A DNA stretch of 64,000 bases from an uncultured Fibrobacter sp. (GCF_947166265.1 NZ_CAMVDO010000014.1:19551-83550); one strand, 5' to 3'. Counted from the first letter of the stretch, positions 39,951 to 50,190 are shown. Notes: generated by a model from the sequence alone, not told the origin. Numbers and translations are program-made.

Positions 39951-39986
39951 AGAGAAGCCGTCCCTGATGGGACGGCTTCTCTGTTT
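39951..39986 (+). terminator. Terminator of eno
   Basis: AGAGAAGCCGTCCC (39951-39964), loop TGAT, GGGACGGCTTCTCT (39969-39982), then GTTT. A 14-bp perfect stem. Confidence 0.88.
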
Positions 39987-40030
39987 AGACGGCTGTCTTG
40001 TTGCAAAAAATTTTTAGAACAAGGTATCTA

Positions 40031-40062
40031 AAAAGAGTCCCGACGAAAGTCGGGACTCTTTT
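40031..40062. terminator. Bidirectional terminator hairpin
   Basis: AAAAGAGTCCCGAC (40031-40044), loop GAAA, GTCGGGACTCTTTT (40049-40062): a 14-bp perfect stem with a GNRA loop, A at one end and T at the other. It can stop both eno read-through and transcription coming through pta and the repeat array. Confidence 0.85.
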
Positions 40063-40098
40063 GTATGTAATTCTGAATTTGTATTGACTGGTTCGATT

Positions 40099-40392
40099 CA
40101 GTTCGGTCTTACCGTGAGCAACAAACGCCTTGTATTAACGAGGCGTGGTTGCGAGAGAACCGGCTCCAGAGTAAGGATTCTGTTGAGTTTAGCCGGTTCG
40201 GTCTTTTGTGAGCCTCAAGTGCCTCGTATTAACGAGGCATGGAGGCGAGAGAATCGGCTCTAGAGTAAGGAATCTGTTGAGTTTAGCCGGTTCGGTCTTT
40301 TGTGAGCCTCAAGTGCCTCGTATTAACGAGGCATGGAGGCGAGAGAATCGGCTCTAGAGTAAGGAATCTGTTGAACTTAGCCGGTTCGGTCT
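40099..40392. repeat. Three tandem 94-bp repeats with covarying stems (structured element)
   Basis: Units start at 40099, 40193 and 40287, exactly 94 bp apart, with a 12-bp start of a fourth at 40381 that includes part of the pta stop codon. Each unit folds into nested hairpins. Stem A is GCAAC/GTTGC in unit 1 (40118-40122 with 40148-40152) but GCCTC/GAGGC in units 2 and 3. Stem B is CGCCTTGT/ACGAGGCG in unit 1 and TGCCTCGT/ACGAGGCA in units 2 and 3. Stem C pairs AACCGGCT (or AATCGGCT) with AGCCGGTT. Changes on one arm are matched on the other, so the folded form seems to be kept. No open frame was supported. It may be an sRNA array, a repeat-type mobile element or a 3' structure; strand is unknown. 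Confidence 0.8.
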
Positions 40393-41779
40393 AATTAGCT
40401 TGAACAGCCGTTAAAGCGATCGTGTAGACGATGTCTTCCACAAGGGCGCCGCGGCTGAGGTCGTTCACCGGCTTTGCAAGACCCTGGAGCATAGGACCGA
40501 TGGCGATGGTGCCGTGGGCGCTGCGCTGTACGGCCTTGTAGCCGATGTTACCTGCAGAGAGGCTCGGGAACACGAACACGGTCGCCTTGCCGGCCACGGT
40601 GCTGCCCGGTGCCTTCAGGGAACCTACGCTCGGCACGGTCGCAGCGTCGTACTGCAGCGGGCCATCGACGAGCATTTCGGGGCGGGCTGCCTTCACAAGG
40701 GCGGTAGCTTCGCGGACGAGGTCGGCGTCGGGGCCCTTGCCGCTGTTCATGGTGCTGTAGCTGAGGAGGGCGACGCGGCTCGGGAGGCCAAAGGCCTTGG
40801 CGGTGTCGTCACACTGCTGGGCGATACCGGCCAGTTCTTCGGCGGTCGGGTTCAGGTTAATGGCGCAGTCGCCGTAAATGTAAGTCTTGTCCGGCATGCA
40901 CATGAAGAACACGGAGCTTACGGACTTGACGCCGGGTGCACACTTGATGACCTGGAGTGCCGGGCGGAGCGTGTCGGCGGTGGAGTGGATGGCGCCGGAA
41001 ACGAGTCCGTCCACTTCGCCCATCTTGAGCATCATGGTTCCGAGCATTACGTTGTCGGCAATCGCTGCACGGGCCTGGTCTTCGGTCATGCCCTTGGACT
41101 TGCGGAGTTCCACGAGGGTCGGCACGTACTTTTCGGCAAGTTCTGCGCTCGGTTCGATAATTTCGATATCGGCAGGGAGGGTAACGCCCTGTTCCTTGGC
41201 GACGGCGAAGATTTCGTCCTTCTTGCCGATGAGTACCGGCACGGCGATCTTACGGTCGATTACGAGCTTTGCAGCCTGCACGGTGCGCGGTTCGGAACCT
41301 TCGGGGAGCACGATGCGCTTCTTGGCCTTGGAGGCCTTCAGGAGGAGGCCTGCGCGGAACATGGCCTGGCTGGTCTTCCTTTCGGCGGGGGCTTCTGCCA
41401 AGTCCTTGGCGAGGCACTTGGGGCATGCGAGCAGACGCTTGGGGCAGAACAGGTCTGCATCTTCGCTGTCGGAATAAATCTTGGCATCGAGGGCGGTTGC
41501 GAGGGAGTCGTTATACTTCTGTGCCATCACGTCGCTCATACCGGCAGCACCTTCGACCACCACGGCGTCGACGGAATCAAAGTCCTGCGAAAGGAAGTCT
41601 GCCGCAATCTTTTCCATGAGCACGGCGGAATTGTGGGCCTTGAGTTCCTTCACGGCTTCGGCACCGTTCACGCAGGGCTTGTAGGCGGCGGCGATCAGGC
41701 CGGCACCGGCTACGGCGTCCATGACTTCCTTGACTTTTGCTTCCATGTTGGCGGAGGCGACCAGATACACTCGATTCAT
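40391..41779 (-). CDS. pta: Phosphate acetyltransferase
   Basis: Pta converts acetyl-CoA and phosphate to acetyl phosphate, the first step of acetate formation. The 462-residue protein has a short N-terminal region (residues 1-120; [23 protein letters not shown]) reminiscent of the P-loop/DRTGG part of long Pta enzymes but reduced. The catalytic PTA_PTB domain follows (~135-460) with [36 protein letters not shown] and [21 protein letters not shown] CxxC pair (CPKC) sits at the junction. AGGAG lies seven bases before the ATG. No ackA is adjacent within the window. Confidence 0.93.
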   Translation of the reverse strand: MNRVYLVASANMEAKVKEVMDAVAGAGLIAAAYKPCVNGAEAVKELKAHNSAVLMEKIAADFLSQDFDSVDAVVVEGAAGMSDVMAQKYNDSLATALDAKIYSDSEDADLFCPKRLLACPKCLAKDLAEAPAERKTSQAMFRAGLLLKASKAKKRIVLPEGSEPRTVQAAKLVIDRKIAVPVLIGKKDEIFAVAKEQGVTLPADIEIIEPSAELAEKYVPTLVELRKSKGMTEDQARAAIADNVMLGTMMLKMGEVDGLVSGAIHSTADTLRPALQVIKCAPGVKSVSSVFFMCMPDKTYIYGDCAINLNPTAEELAGIAQQCDDTAKAFGLPSRVALLSYSTMNSGKGPDADLVREATALVKAARPEMLVDGPLQYDAATVPSVGSLKAPGSTVAGKATVFVFPSLSAGNIGYKAVQRSAHGTIAIGPMLQGLAKPVNDLSRGALVEDIVYTIALTAVQAN

Positions 41780-41989
41780 AAAAAACTCCTGTTGATTTTA
41801 AAATTCCGTATTTAAAATTAGGATTTTGATGGTCCGTAGACCTTTTTGTCTCGTTAAAAATGTAAAAAAATACGAGTCATTTGCCGTTTTTGCAGATTCT
41901 TACAAAAATGATACAGGGTAAAGTAATATTTGCAGAAAGAATTTGCAAAAAAAGCTATTTTTGGCACTAGGTTGACATGTGTTTGGGAT

Positions 41990-41995
41990 TATAAT
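41990..41995 (+). promoter_or_regulatory. -10 box for the first large fibro-slime gene
   Basis: A perfect TATAAT lies 11 bases before the start codon. A perfect TTGACA (41972-41977) is only 12 bases upstream, too close for a standard pair. The GGAG after the -10 box may serve as ribosome site on a very short leader. Confidence 0.4.
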
Positions 41996-42006
41996 GGAGA
42001 GAGCGG

Positions 42007-45000
42007 ATGAAGTGCAACAACTTTTTCCGGGGTTTGCTGTTATGCCTATCCCTTTTAGTAGTTAATACGATCGCCCAGGACTATGTCGCTATAGCCCACG
42101 TTATTTATGACGGCAATAACCTTTATTACGCCGATAACGAAGAAAAGCTCAAGTTCAAGAATCTTTCTAAAGAAGACGATGGCACGTTCACCATCAAGTT
42201 CACCAACGAAAGGCTTGCGGACGGAAAGGATGCTGTGCGCCAGCTGCGTTTCGGCTCTTTTTGCGAAGAGGGAAAGGATTCCTGCCTAACGTACTTGAAC
42301 CCGGGCCATGAGCCGTTCCTTATCGAGCTTTTCCCGGATTACAGGAGCGGTGTTGCGGATCAGCCTGTCTACGAGGCATGGGTTCAGATAAATGCGGACT
42401 CGACGGTGGAAATTTTCCAGACCAAGCCCGTTATCGTGGAACCTGCTAAAAAGACGATCCGTTTCCTTGCTCCGTGGACCAATACGGGCGTTTCCATTGT
42501 GCTGGGCGGCAAGGCCGACTACATGAATCCTATCGGCGGTAACTATTGCGGATGGTTCGAGTACCAGTCCGTGCTTACTCCCAAGGATGCCTATGTCTAT
42601 TTCAAGCAGACGATTGGTGGCAACTATGTCGGTAAGGACGGTATCTATCAGGAAGAAGTCTCTATAGAAAATGAAATAAAGCTCGATTCCGTTCTCGCCA
42701 TTTCCGATACCGTGTGGATCCTCGCGACGATGTACGGCGAACCCGAACTTTCTACGGAGTTCCCCGGCGAACTGGGAGACTGCCCGGTCAAGGTTCTCCC
42801 GGTGATGATGTTCGACTGGCTGCATGGCAGTGAAAGCGACGAAAAGAATGCGACCAATCAGGCGGGTACCACAAGCCAGGACTTTGGTACCGGCGGATGC
42901 AAGAAAGGCGATGGTCGGTCCATTATGAAGGGAATGGTCGAAAAGGAACTTGGCCCCAACGGTGTTCCCGTACGAGCTTCGAATTTCCCCTCCGACTGTA
43001 AGCTTACGGATCACCTTGACAACTGGTTTATTCCCGAAGTGGTTGCCCATGATGCCGCCGGCAATTCGTACACCAATGCCACTTGCCGCGACCTGGAACT
43101 GAACCTGACTGCCGATGGTTTCTGGCTTGGGCAGAAGAATACCGAAAGCCCCGAAAAGGGTCTGTTCTTCCTGGATGATTTTGAATATCTGGATTCGGCA
43201 AAGACGGTTCCGAACCCGATGTACGACAACATCAATTCCGAAAAGTACGGGACGCACAATTACGGCTTTACCATGGCGCTCCAGGCCCAGTTCGAATATG
43301 TGAAGGGCCAGTACTTCGAGTTCCTGGGCGATGACGACGTTTGGGTGTTCATCGACAACAAACTTGTGGTGGACATTGGCGGACAGCACGAGGCCAAGGA
43401 AGGAAAGGTCAAGCTGGATACGCTCGGACTGACGGAAGGCGAAACTTATTCGTTCAGGATTTTCTACGCAGAACGCCACAAGAACCAGTCCAATTTCAAG
43501 ATGCGCACCTCGATGGACCTGAAGGCCGAGGCGAGCATGTTCCTGACGGACCTCTCGACCGACCCGAAGCTGATTCAGAAGGAAGTGTGGCAGATTGTGC
43601 GCAAGAAGGCGCTTTCCTGCGATTTCTTGAACACGTCGACCGATACGACGCAAGAACGCGGACCGTCTAACTTTGTCTTGTATGGCCGTAGCCTTGGCAA
43701 GGGTGGCGTGTCGCTCAAGACGCTCGATTCGCTCTACTATTCGGGCATTACTGTCAGTAACGACTTTACGATGGTGACGGTCGATACCAAGGCAATCGGC
43801 AAGGCGCAGGCGCTTCCGCCCGGCAACTACTATATCCGCGTACGCCTCAAGAGTAACCCGGACGAATACAAGGATGTCCCGTTCACGATTGAACCGTATG
43901 AACTGCCGAATTTGGCCTTTGCAAGCATCAAGGATTCCTCTTACTTTATCGTAAACTTCGAGGATCCCGAAAATCCAGATACTTCTTTCTTTGACCAGTT
44001 CTGGGGCCCCTTCGGGGATTCTCTCAGCCGCAATGTCGTAAGCGACACCTTGCCCATCAGCCTGCAAAAGGGCGAAACGATGTGGGCGGGCCGTTCCTAC
44101 CCGGTCAATATCATGTATGTCGAGGACTGGGCTTCTGTCTATAGCGGCGTTGCCGTGCAGATCAAGACGTCTACTCCGAATCTTGTCGTCTGCGATTCCG
44201 TAGGAAACCCGATTGACGAGGTGGTCTTGATGAATGGCCGTGCAATCTTCTTTGTGAAGGCGACTGACGAAGTGGTAGACGGCGTACTGACCGCATCTTC
44301 CTTTGGTGCAAAGAACAAGGAAATCCAGTGGACTAAAATCAACATCAAGGTCCCGCCGGTGCCGCAGATCAAGGTTGCTTCCATATACGACAATACGGGC
44401 GACGGACGTGCCGACTTCATTTCGATCGAGTTCAACAAGCCCCTTGGAGGGCAGAGCGTTCTAGATTCGCTCCGGTTTACGTTTGGACCCGAAAAGTTCA
44501 ATAGTTCGTACAAGGCAGAATACAAGGACGGAGACCTGGTAGCGACCGTTACCGCAAAGGGCGACGGCTTTGGGTCTTCCATTTTCACGGGTGGAGTGGC
44601 GGAACCCTATGTTGGTAAAATAGACACGGTCTGGTACACCTACACCGATGACGAAGGAAAGAAGCTGCCGTTTTGGGTGGACGGCCCCCTTGCCGACAAG
44701 GTCGGCCCCGTGGTTCTTTCAGCCGAAGTCAAGTACCTTAAGGACGGCAATACCCAACTGACGGTTTCGTTCAGCGAGGGAATCGACGATGCCGAGAAGA
44801 GTAGCGACCTTTTCCGTTTCCACTGCTGGAAAAACAACGTGCAGGATTCCGCCGTGAAGATGTCCACCGACATTGCGGTAGAACAAGTCAACCAGTGGAA
44901 GCTCATTTTCCCGAAGGGTCTCGATACCGACGTCATTCCGGCCGTGGGTGATTCTATCCGCTTTAGGCCCCCTTCCCAGTTGGGCGAGGCCGTGGACCTG

Positions 45001-45864
45001 CTAGGCGTTTCTCCGCACGAGGCCAACCCCTGGGTACGCATTACCGGTGAACAGAAGGTGACGATTACCAGCCCGAAGGTAGTAAGCCTTACCAAGGATT
45101 CGCCCTCTTTCGAATATGCCCGCGAAATTGTCCGAAGCGAAGACGCTACCGTTCCGAAGCTTGTTTCTGCAGATATGTCGGCGGATTCGGTGGGCCGGAT
45201 GTATGGAACGCAGGGACATTTCTTGGGTGACCTGGATATGGCGCAGCTGGTGGAAAACGAAATTGCCGAAATCGTGAAGGCCGTGCAGGGAACTCCGACG
45301 TACGTGGACAAGGACGAGGCTGAGGCCGCCGAAGAAAATGGCACGACTCCGAGGACCTACACGATTCAGGACATCATTCGTGAAGTGGATGAGGGAAGGA
45401 TGACCATTAGCGAGGCGGAAGACAGGTTCGGCCTGGATGCCGTGATTGTGGATGCCTACGAAAATGGTCTTCTGGACAGCAAGAATGTGGATTACTATGC
45501 CCGTGGGACCGAGGCCGATATCAAGAAGATCGTGAGCGCCGTTGCCGACGAAACCGAACTTCGTTACGAGACGCACTATTACACGAGCCTTGGACACTAC
45601 GTGAGCGGGGATTCCAGGACCATTACCTGTAACGACGATATTTTCAAGGAAAATGGGGCGAAAAACTGCCTCGATAACGACGGGCGCCTTTTCCTTGCCT
45701 GGAATATGCGTTCCGATGCGGGAAATCTTGTGGCGACGGGTGTCTACATTGCACGTCTCCAGATTCGCATCAAGGTGAATACCAAGAAGATTACCGATCG
45801 GACGCAGGATTTCCTGTGGGGTGTCCGCCGCGGAACGGTGAATGCCAAGGATTTCGGCCTTTAG
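42007..45864 (+). CDS. Large fibro-slime domain surface protein (first of a tandem pair)
   Basis: The 1285-residue product has a signal peptide (MKCNNFFRGLLLCLSLLVVNTIA) and an N-terminal module (GNNLYYADNEEKLKF). A second module near residues 150-260 contains RFLAPWTNTGVSIVLGG. The fibro-slime domain (~275-510) has FEYVKGQYFEFLGDDDVWVF (near 430-450), VVDIGGQHE and FRIFYAERHKNQSNF. Ig-like and EF-hand-like segments follow (DNTGDGRADFISIEF near 795). The end DFLWGVRRGT preceded by AWNMRSDAGNLVATGVYIAR resembles FlgD-type Ig modules. It is paralogous to 46063-50112. The family is probably cell-surface and linked to fibre adhesion in Fibrobacter; the role is inference. Confidence 0.82.
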   Translation: MKCNNFFRGLLLCLSLLVVNTIAQDYVAIAHVIYDGNNLYYADNEEKLKFKNLSKEDDGTFTIKFTNERLADGKDAVRQLRFGSFCEEGKDSCLTYLNPGHEPFLIELFPDYRSGVADQPVYEAWVQINADSTVEIFQTKPVIVEPAKKTIRFLAPWTNTGVSIVLGGKADYMNPIGGNYCGWFEYQSVLTPKDAYVYFKQTIGGNYVGKDGIYQEEVSIENEIKLDSVLAISDTVWILATMYGEPELSTEFPGELGDCPVKVLPVMMFDWLHGSESDEKNATNQAGTTSQDFGTGGCKKGDGRSIMKGMVEKELGPNGVPVRASNFPSDCKLTDHLDNWFIPEVVAHDAAGNSYTNATCRDLELNLTADGFWLGQKNTESPEKGLFFLDDFEYLDSAKTVPNPMYDNINSEKYGTHNYGFTMALQAQFEYVKGQYFEFLGDDDVWVFIDNKLVVDIGGQHEAKEGKVKLDTLGLTEGETYSFRIFYAERHKNQSNFKMRTSMDLKAEASMFLTDLSTDPKLIQKEVWQIVRKKALSCDFLNTSTDTTQERGPSNFVLYGRSLGKGGVSLKTLDSLYYSGITVSNDFTMVTVDTKAIGKAQALPPGNYYIRVRLKSNPDEYKDVPFTIEPYELPNLAFASIKDSSYFIVNFEDPENPDTSFFDQFWGPFGDSLSRNVVSDTLPISLQKGETMWAGRSYPVNIMYVEDWASVYSGVAVQIKTSTPNLVVCDSVGNPIDEVVLMNGRAIFFVKATDEVVDGVLTASSFGAKNKEIQWTKINIKVPPVPQIKVASIYDNTGDGRADFISIEFNKPLGGQSVLDSLRFTFGPEKFNSSYKAEYKDGDLVATVTAKGDGFGSSIFTGGVAEPYVGKIDTVWYTYTDDEGKKLPFWVDGPLADKVGPVVLSAEVKYLKDGNTQLTVSFSEGIDDAEKSSDLFRFHCWKNNVQDSAVKMSTDIAVEQVNQWKLIFPKGLDTDVIPAVGDSIRFRPPSQLGEAVDLLGVSPHEANPWVRITGEQKVTITSPKVVSLTKDSPSFEYAREIVRSEDATVPKLVSADMSADSVGRMYGTQGHFLGDLDMAQLVENEIAEIVKAVQGTPTYVDKDEAEAAEENGTTPRTYTIQDIIREVDEGRMTISEAEDRFGLDAVIVDAYENGLLDSKNVDYYARGTEADIKKIVSAVADETELRYETHYYTSLGHYVSGDSRTITCNDDIFKENGAKNCLDNDGRLFLAWNMRSDAGNLVATGVYIARLQIRIKVNTKKITDRTQDFLWGVRRGTVNAKDFGL

Positions 45865-45959
45865 CGGTTGAAATCCAGGGCTTTTTTAGTGGTTTCTTTG
45901 ATTTTTTGAGAACATTTCTCCCTGTAACACACGATTTACACGTTTGTTAAATAGAATTA

Positions 45960-45992
45960 ACGGCAATTTCTCCATTGCCGTGTTGATTTTTT
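45960..45992 (+). terminator. Terminator between the tandem fibro-slime genes
   Basis: ACGGCAAT (45960-45967), loop TTCTCC, ATTGCCGT (45974-45981), then GTTGA and six T. It implies that the second gene has its own promoter. Confidence 0.75.
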
Positions 45993-46020
45993 GAGAAAAA
46001 AAATTTATTTCTATGAAGGA

Positions 46021-46034
46021 ACATTTATAAATGT
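46021..46034. promoter_or_regulatory. 14-bp palindrome upstream of second fibro-slime gene
   Basis: ACATTTATAAATGT is a perfect palindrome 28 bases before the start at 46063. It contains a TATAAA box, so a regulator bound here would block the promoter. Confidence 0.4.
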
Positions 46035-46062
46035 ATAGGGGCTTTTGCCCGTGGAGATGTGG

Positions 46063-49000
46063 ATGCGGTGTGGATTCTTTAAAAGAGCCATTTTTTTGCT
46101 CGCGCTGTTTGTGCCGTCGGTCATGGCAGCACAATATACGGCTAGTGTTGAATATGATGGTAAGGGTAACCTTTATTATGCCGTTCTGACCTCGAATGGT
46201 CAATGGGCTCAGGATGAACGCAGAAATACTTGTTTCCCGATAGCGAATGCGGGCATCGAACTTTCGACCATTGAAGGCCGTACGGTTTATTTCTATACAG
46301 ACAAGTCCTGCCAAAAAAATTTATCGGATGTCAGTGCCGAAGATATTTTTGAAAAAGGCCAAAATGTTCGCATCAAGCTTAATAAAAATGGTGAGATGAC
46401 ATCTTCTGAGGTGGAAAATGCTCCTGGTCCAGGCCCTGGTCCTGGTCCCGGCGAGGAATCTTCCTCTAGCGCCAAGTCGTCTTCGAGTTCTTCTACAAAG
46501 TGGCCTGGCTTTGGGCGGAGTTCGTCTTCGGAGGCTGGGCCTGGCCCTGCGTTGAAAGCGGGTGAAAAGGTCATTCGCTTTATGCCGCATTGGACGAATA
46601 CTTCGGCTATCTTGATTCAAGGGCTTGAAGAAACGATCATGACCGCCGTTCCGAAGTATTGCGGTTGGTACCAGACGACCGTCCAGGCTCCGAGTGAAAA
46701 TTTCTATGTGCAGTTCAAGCAGACCATTGGAACTACCTATGTGGGGGCGAATGGATCGTCTAACAAGAAGATTGATTCCGAAGAGGAAATCAGTCTCGAC
46801 AGTATTGCTGCCCTGGGTGATACCATCTGGATTCGCGGTTACAAGTCGGGTGCTCCTGACTTGACGATAAATGCACCGGGTGTTCTCGGCGACTGTGCAC
46901 CCAAGAGATTCCCTGTGACGGTGTTTGACTGGTATGGAGCCGGAAAGGACGGTGTCAATGCTGACTTTGAGGCCGGCAATGGGTGTACTGGAAAGAATGC
47001 TTACGATGACGAACATCATGGTTTTGTCAAGGGCATGGTCGAGTACAAACTCGGTGATAACGGTGTTCCTGTACGCGCCAAGGATTTCCCCGAAGATTAT
47101 TGTAGAGCGTCAGAACACTTGGACAGTTGGTTCTTGCCAGAGAATTTGGGTAAGGGCAAGAACGGAGAGGCCTTGACCAATAAGACCTGCCGTGATATTT
47201 ACCTGACGATGCAGGACGATGGTTTCTGGCTTGCTGAAATATCCAAGGATGACGTTTCGGATGGCAATGATAAGACCAAGAAGGGGATGTTCATTGTTGA
47301 CGATTTCGAGTATTTACAAGATGGTGTAACCCCAAACCCCTATTATGATCAGTTGTCTGGGAATGGTGGTAGGCACAATTTCAGCTTTGCCGTAAAGATT
47401 CAGGCGAAGTTTGAATATGTTCCTGGCCAGTATTTTGACTTCTACGGTGACGACGACGTGTGGGTCTTTATTGACAGGCGCTTGGCGGTCGATATCGGTG
47501 GACAACATACGCAGGCAGCCGGGGCCGTGCTCCTGGATACGATTGGACAGAATACGGGCGATACCCTTGTTCCGGGCCAAACGTATGACTTCCATATTTT
47601 CTATGCGGAACGCCATACAAGCGAATCGAACTTCCGTATGCATACCTCTATTGACTTGCAAGTGGATGCGAGCATGTTCCTTGTCGATGACAGGAGGGGT
47701 GCTAAGACGGATTATTATATCTGGCAGGTGAACCGCAAGAGCACCTTTACTTGCGACATGGATGACAATGCGAAGGATACGACCATTACGGGTGGACGCT
47801 CTACGTTCAAGCTGTCGGGTGGCTCGTTTACGGAACCGGAGGAATTGACGCCTAGCGATAGCTGCTGGTATTCCGGCATTTGCATTACGAGCGATTCCAC
47901 GTTTACCATTGACTCGGCATCGATTGTCGATAATTATGCCCTTGCTCCGGGACATTACTTCTTGGAAATTACCCTGAAGGATGACCCGATGCAAAAGTCG
48001 ACCGTAGAAATTACGATTCCTTCTTACGCGATTCCGAGTATCGCCTATGCCGATTCCAACTGGAAGATTCTTGGAACCGAAGTTTCGGGAGATACCTTGC
48101 AGATTGGCAAGTGGGCGTACGAAGTTTATCCGGTGCACATTTCTTTCTTGGAATCCTGGGCGCAGGTCAACAACTACAACAAGAAAGTGAACCTGATGAT
48201 TTCGAGTTCCCTGGTTGACATTCTCGACGAAAACGGTAACAAGATTTCGAAGGTGACCCTGGATGACGACGGCCATGCGACTTTCTACGTGCGTGCAAAC
48301 GGTGAAGTCAAGAACGCCGTGCTTACGGCGCAGGGGGCTGCGGCTACGGCTTCAATCTGGAAAAATCTCCAGTTCGATTTGCCGCCGATTCCGCGCGTGT
48401 CCGTTGCAAAACTCTACGATCGAAATGGTGACGGCCGCGGCGACAGCCTTTACATCAAGTTCGACAGGGAACTGGATTCGAGGCATATCCTGGATTCGTT
48501 GCAGTTCAAGTTTGGCGAATCGTTCCCGACTTACGGCGCGGAGAATTTCAAGGTGAACGGAAACGTGGTCGTGCTGGTTTCGGACAATTCTTGCGAGGCG
48601 GGTTCTGCATGTGGCTTTGGCAGCAGACGCTTTACGGGTGGCGAAACCGAAGTCTATAGCGGCTCCATGATGACATGGTTCACCTATATCGATGAAAACA
48701 GGAAGGATTATCATTTCCAGATTACCGATGACCCTGTTGAAGACGGAATTGGCCCGGTCATTGTTTCTGCGGAACGTAAGAAGAATAGCGACGGTGCCCG
48801 TGAACTGACGCTCACCTTTAGCGAAGGTATCAAGGACGGAACTCGCGAACACTACGCCTCCATGTTTGAATTTATCTGCAAGCGTAACGGCGAGGAGCGT
48901 ACTCCGGAAAAGCCGGTGCTGCAGAGCGGTTCGGGCAACATGATGGTTCTGGTGTATAGCGCCTCGACGACGGTGGATGCCGTGATTCCGATGGACGGCG

Positions 49001-50112
49001 ACCAGATCAGGTTTGTGCCGGGACCGGACGCGAATAGCACGATGGACCTCTTGGGAATTGCGCCGCACAAGAACAATCCGTGGGTGCCGATTACCGGTGA
49101 ACAGGAACTTTCGAACGAAAGCCCGGGCGTGGTGCTGCTGAATTCGGAAAATCCCATTGTGGCAAATCCGACAATTACCCAGCCTAAGCTGATCAAGGAT
49201 CCGACGAAGACGGCTCAGGAAATTGGCGACGAAAATGGCGTACAAGGTAACCTGATCGATTTCGATATCTACAAGGTGATTCAGGAACAGACGAAGAAGG
49301 AAATCGCTGCCCTGGATGCCTATATCGAGACGATGCTTGGCGAAGTGAAGGACGACACGGTGTACAACGTTACCGAGATGACCGAAGAGGAAGCCCTGCA
49401 GCAGCTCTTCGATGATATCAGGAGCGGTGTCGTGAGCGAAGCCTACGGCATCAGCGAAGAACTGATTGCCGCGGTCGTTGCAGGCGAAGTGACGGTTTCC
49501 AATTACAAGAGCAGTTCCGTTGTGACCTCGGATGACCTGAAGGCGATTGAAACCCTGAAGCAGAAGAACATCGAAGAAAGCAGGGATACGACCATGACGA
49601 TTATCCCGGCGTCGAATGCGTCGATGACCGACCTGTTTGCAGCGATTGTCAGCGGTCGCATCACCGAGGATGAACTCCTAGAAGCGGGTGTCAGCGAAAC
49701 GGTGATAAAGGCCATCAAGGACGGAACAATCACCGCCGAAAACCTGCCCTCGTACAGGAGCGCTGAACTTACCTTGATGAACGAAGACGATGTGGTCTTG
49801 AGCTACAGCACCAAGTACTATACGCACCTCGGGCACTATGTCGGTGGAACGTCGGGGAAGATCGTCTGCTCCGATACGACCATCTATGGACAGGGTGGCT
49901 GTAAGGTGAACAAGGGCAAGATTTTCTTGGCGTGGAACATGCGCAATGACAACGGCCGCCTTGTGGGAACAGGTGTCTACATCGCAAGACTGCAGATAAA
50001 GTTGTACGTGGCGGACGAAAAGAAGATGGACCAGACGCGCGACAAGCTCTGGGGCGTTCGCCGCGGTAACCCGAAGAAGGCGAAGCCGACCGGACTGAAC
50101 TGGGATCTGTAG
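46063..50112 (+). CDS. Large fibro-slime domain surface protein (second of the pair)
   Basis: The ATG at 46063 is chosen: GGAG lies six bases upstream and the product then begins MRCGFFKRAIFLLALFVPSV, like its paralogue (MKCNNFF). Other in-frame starts lie at 46045 (TTG), 46051 and 46057. The 1349-residue protein has an N-terminal module with GKGNLYYAVL, then a Pro-Gly repeat and Ser linker (PGPGPGPGPGEESSSS, ~120-165). A module with RFMPHWTNTSAILIQG precedes the fibro-slime domain (~280-530; YGDDDVWVFIDRRLAVDIGG near 460). Further Ig-like parts and an EF-hand-like DRNGDGRGD (~785) lead to the same FlgD-like end (LWGVRRGN). It has extra helical segments near 1060-1260 compared with its neighbour. 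A strong terminator follows. Confidence 0.82.
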   Translation: MRCGFFKRAIFLLALFVPSVMAAQYTASVEYDGKGNLYYAVLTSNGQWAQDERRNTCFPIANAGIELSTIEGRTVYFYTDKSCQKNLSDVSAEDIFEKGQNVRIKLNKNGEMTSSEVENAPGPGPGPGPGEESSSSAKSSSSSSTKWPGFGRSSSSEAGPGPALKAGEKVIRFMPHWTNTSAILIQGLEETIMTAVPKYCGWYQTTVQAPSENFYVQFKQTIGTTYVGANGSSNKKIDSEEEISLDSIAALGDTIWIRGYKSGAPDLTINAPGVLGDCAPKRFPVTVFDWYGAGKDGVNADFEAGNGCTGKNAYDDEHHGFVKGMVEYKLGDNGVPVRAKDFPEDYCRASEHLDSWFLPENLGKGKNGEALTNKTCRDIYLTMQDDGFWLAEISKDDVSDGNDKTKKGMFIVDDFEYLQDGVTPNPYYDQLSGNGGRHNFSFAVKIQAKFEYVPGQYFDFYGDDDVWVFIDRRLAVDIGGQHTQAAGAVLLDTIGQNTGDTLVPGQTYDFHIFYAERHTSESNFRMHTSIDLQVDASMFLVDDRRGAKTDYYIWQVNRKSTFTCDMDDNAKDTTITGGRSTFKLSGGSFTEPEELTPSDSCWYSGICITSDSTFTIDSASIVDNYALAPGHYFLEITLKDDPMQKSTVEITIPSYAIPSIAYADSNWKILGTEVSGDTLQIGKWAYEVYPVHISFLESWAQVNNYNKKVNLMISSSLVDILDENGNKISKVTLDDDGHATFYVRANGEVKNAVLTAQGAAATASIWKNLQFDLPPIPRVSVAKLYDRNGDGRGDSLYIKFDRELDSRHILDSLQFKFGESFPTYGAENFKVNGNVVVLVSDNSCEAGSACGFGSRRFTGGETEVYSGSMMTWFTYIDENRKDYHFQITDDPVEDGIGPVIVSAERKKNSDGARELTLTFSEGIKDGTREHYASMFEFICKRNGEERTPEKPVLQSGSGNMMVLVYSASTTVDAVIPMDGDQIRFVPGPDANSTMDLLGIAPHKNNPWVPITGEQELSNESPGVVLLNSENPIVANPTITQPKLIKDPTKTAQEIGDENGVQGNLIDFDIYKVIQEQTKKEIAALDAYIETMLGEVKDDTVYNVTEMTEEEALQQLFDDIRSGVVSEAYGISEELIAAVVAGEVTVSNYKSSSVVTSDDLKAIETLKQKNIEESRDTTMTIIPASNASMTDLFAAIVSGRITEDELLEAGVSETVIKAIKDGTITAENLPSYRSAELTLMNEDDVVLSYSTKYYTHLGHYVGGTSGKIVCSDTTIYGQGGCKVNKGKIFLAWNMRNDNGRLVGTGVYIARLQIKLYVADEKKMDQTRDKLWGVRRGNPKKAKPTGLNWDL

Positions 50113-50160
50113 CTCCGTTATTACCGGTACCTGATAAGTTTTTTCTCTCTCGTTGAACAA

Positions 50161-50190
50161 GAAGACCGCACCTTGGGTGCGGTCTTCTTT
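50161..50190 (+). terminator. Terminator of the second fibro-slime gene
   Basis: GAAGACCGCACC (50161-50172), loop TTG, GGTGCGGTCTTC (50176-50187), then TTT. On the minus strand it also lies downstream of rng. Confidence 0.85.

Noticed and set aside
41972..41995. TTGACA and TATAAT before the first large fibro-slime gene as a perfect sigma-70 pair.
   Set aside because: The spacer is only 12 bases, too short for a standard promoter; only the -10 box was kept, with low confidence.
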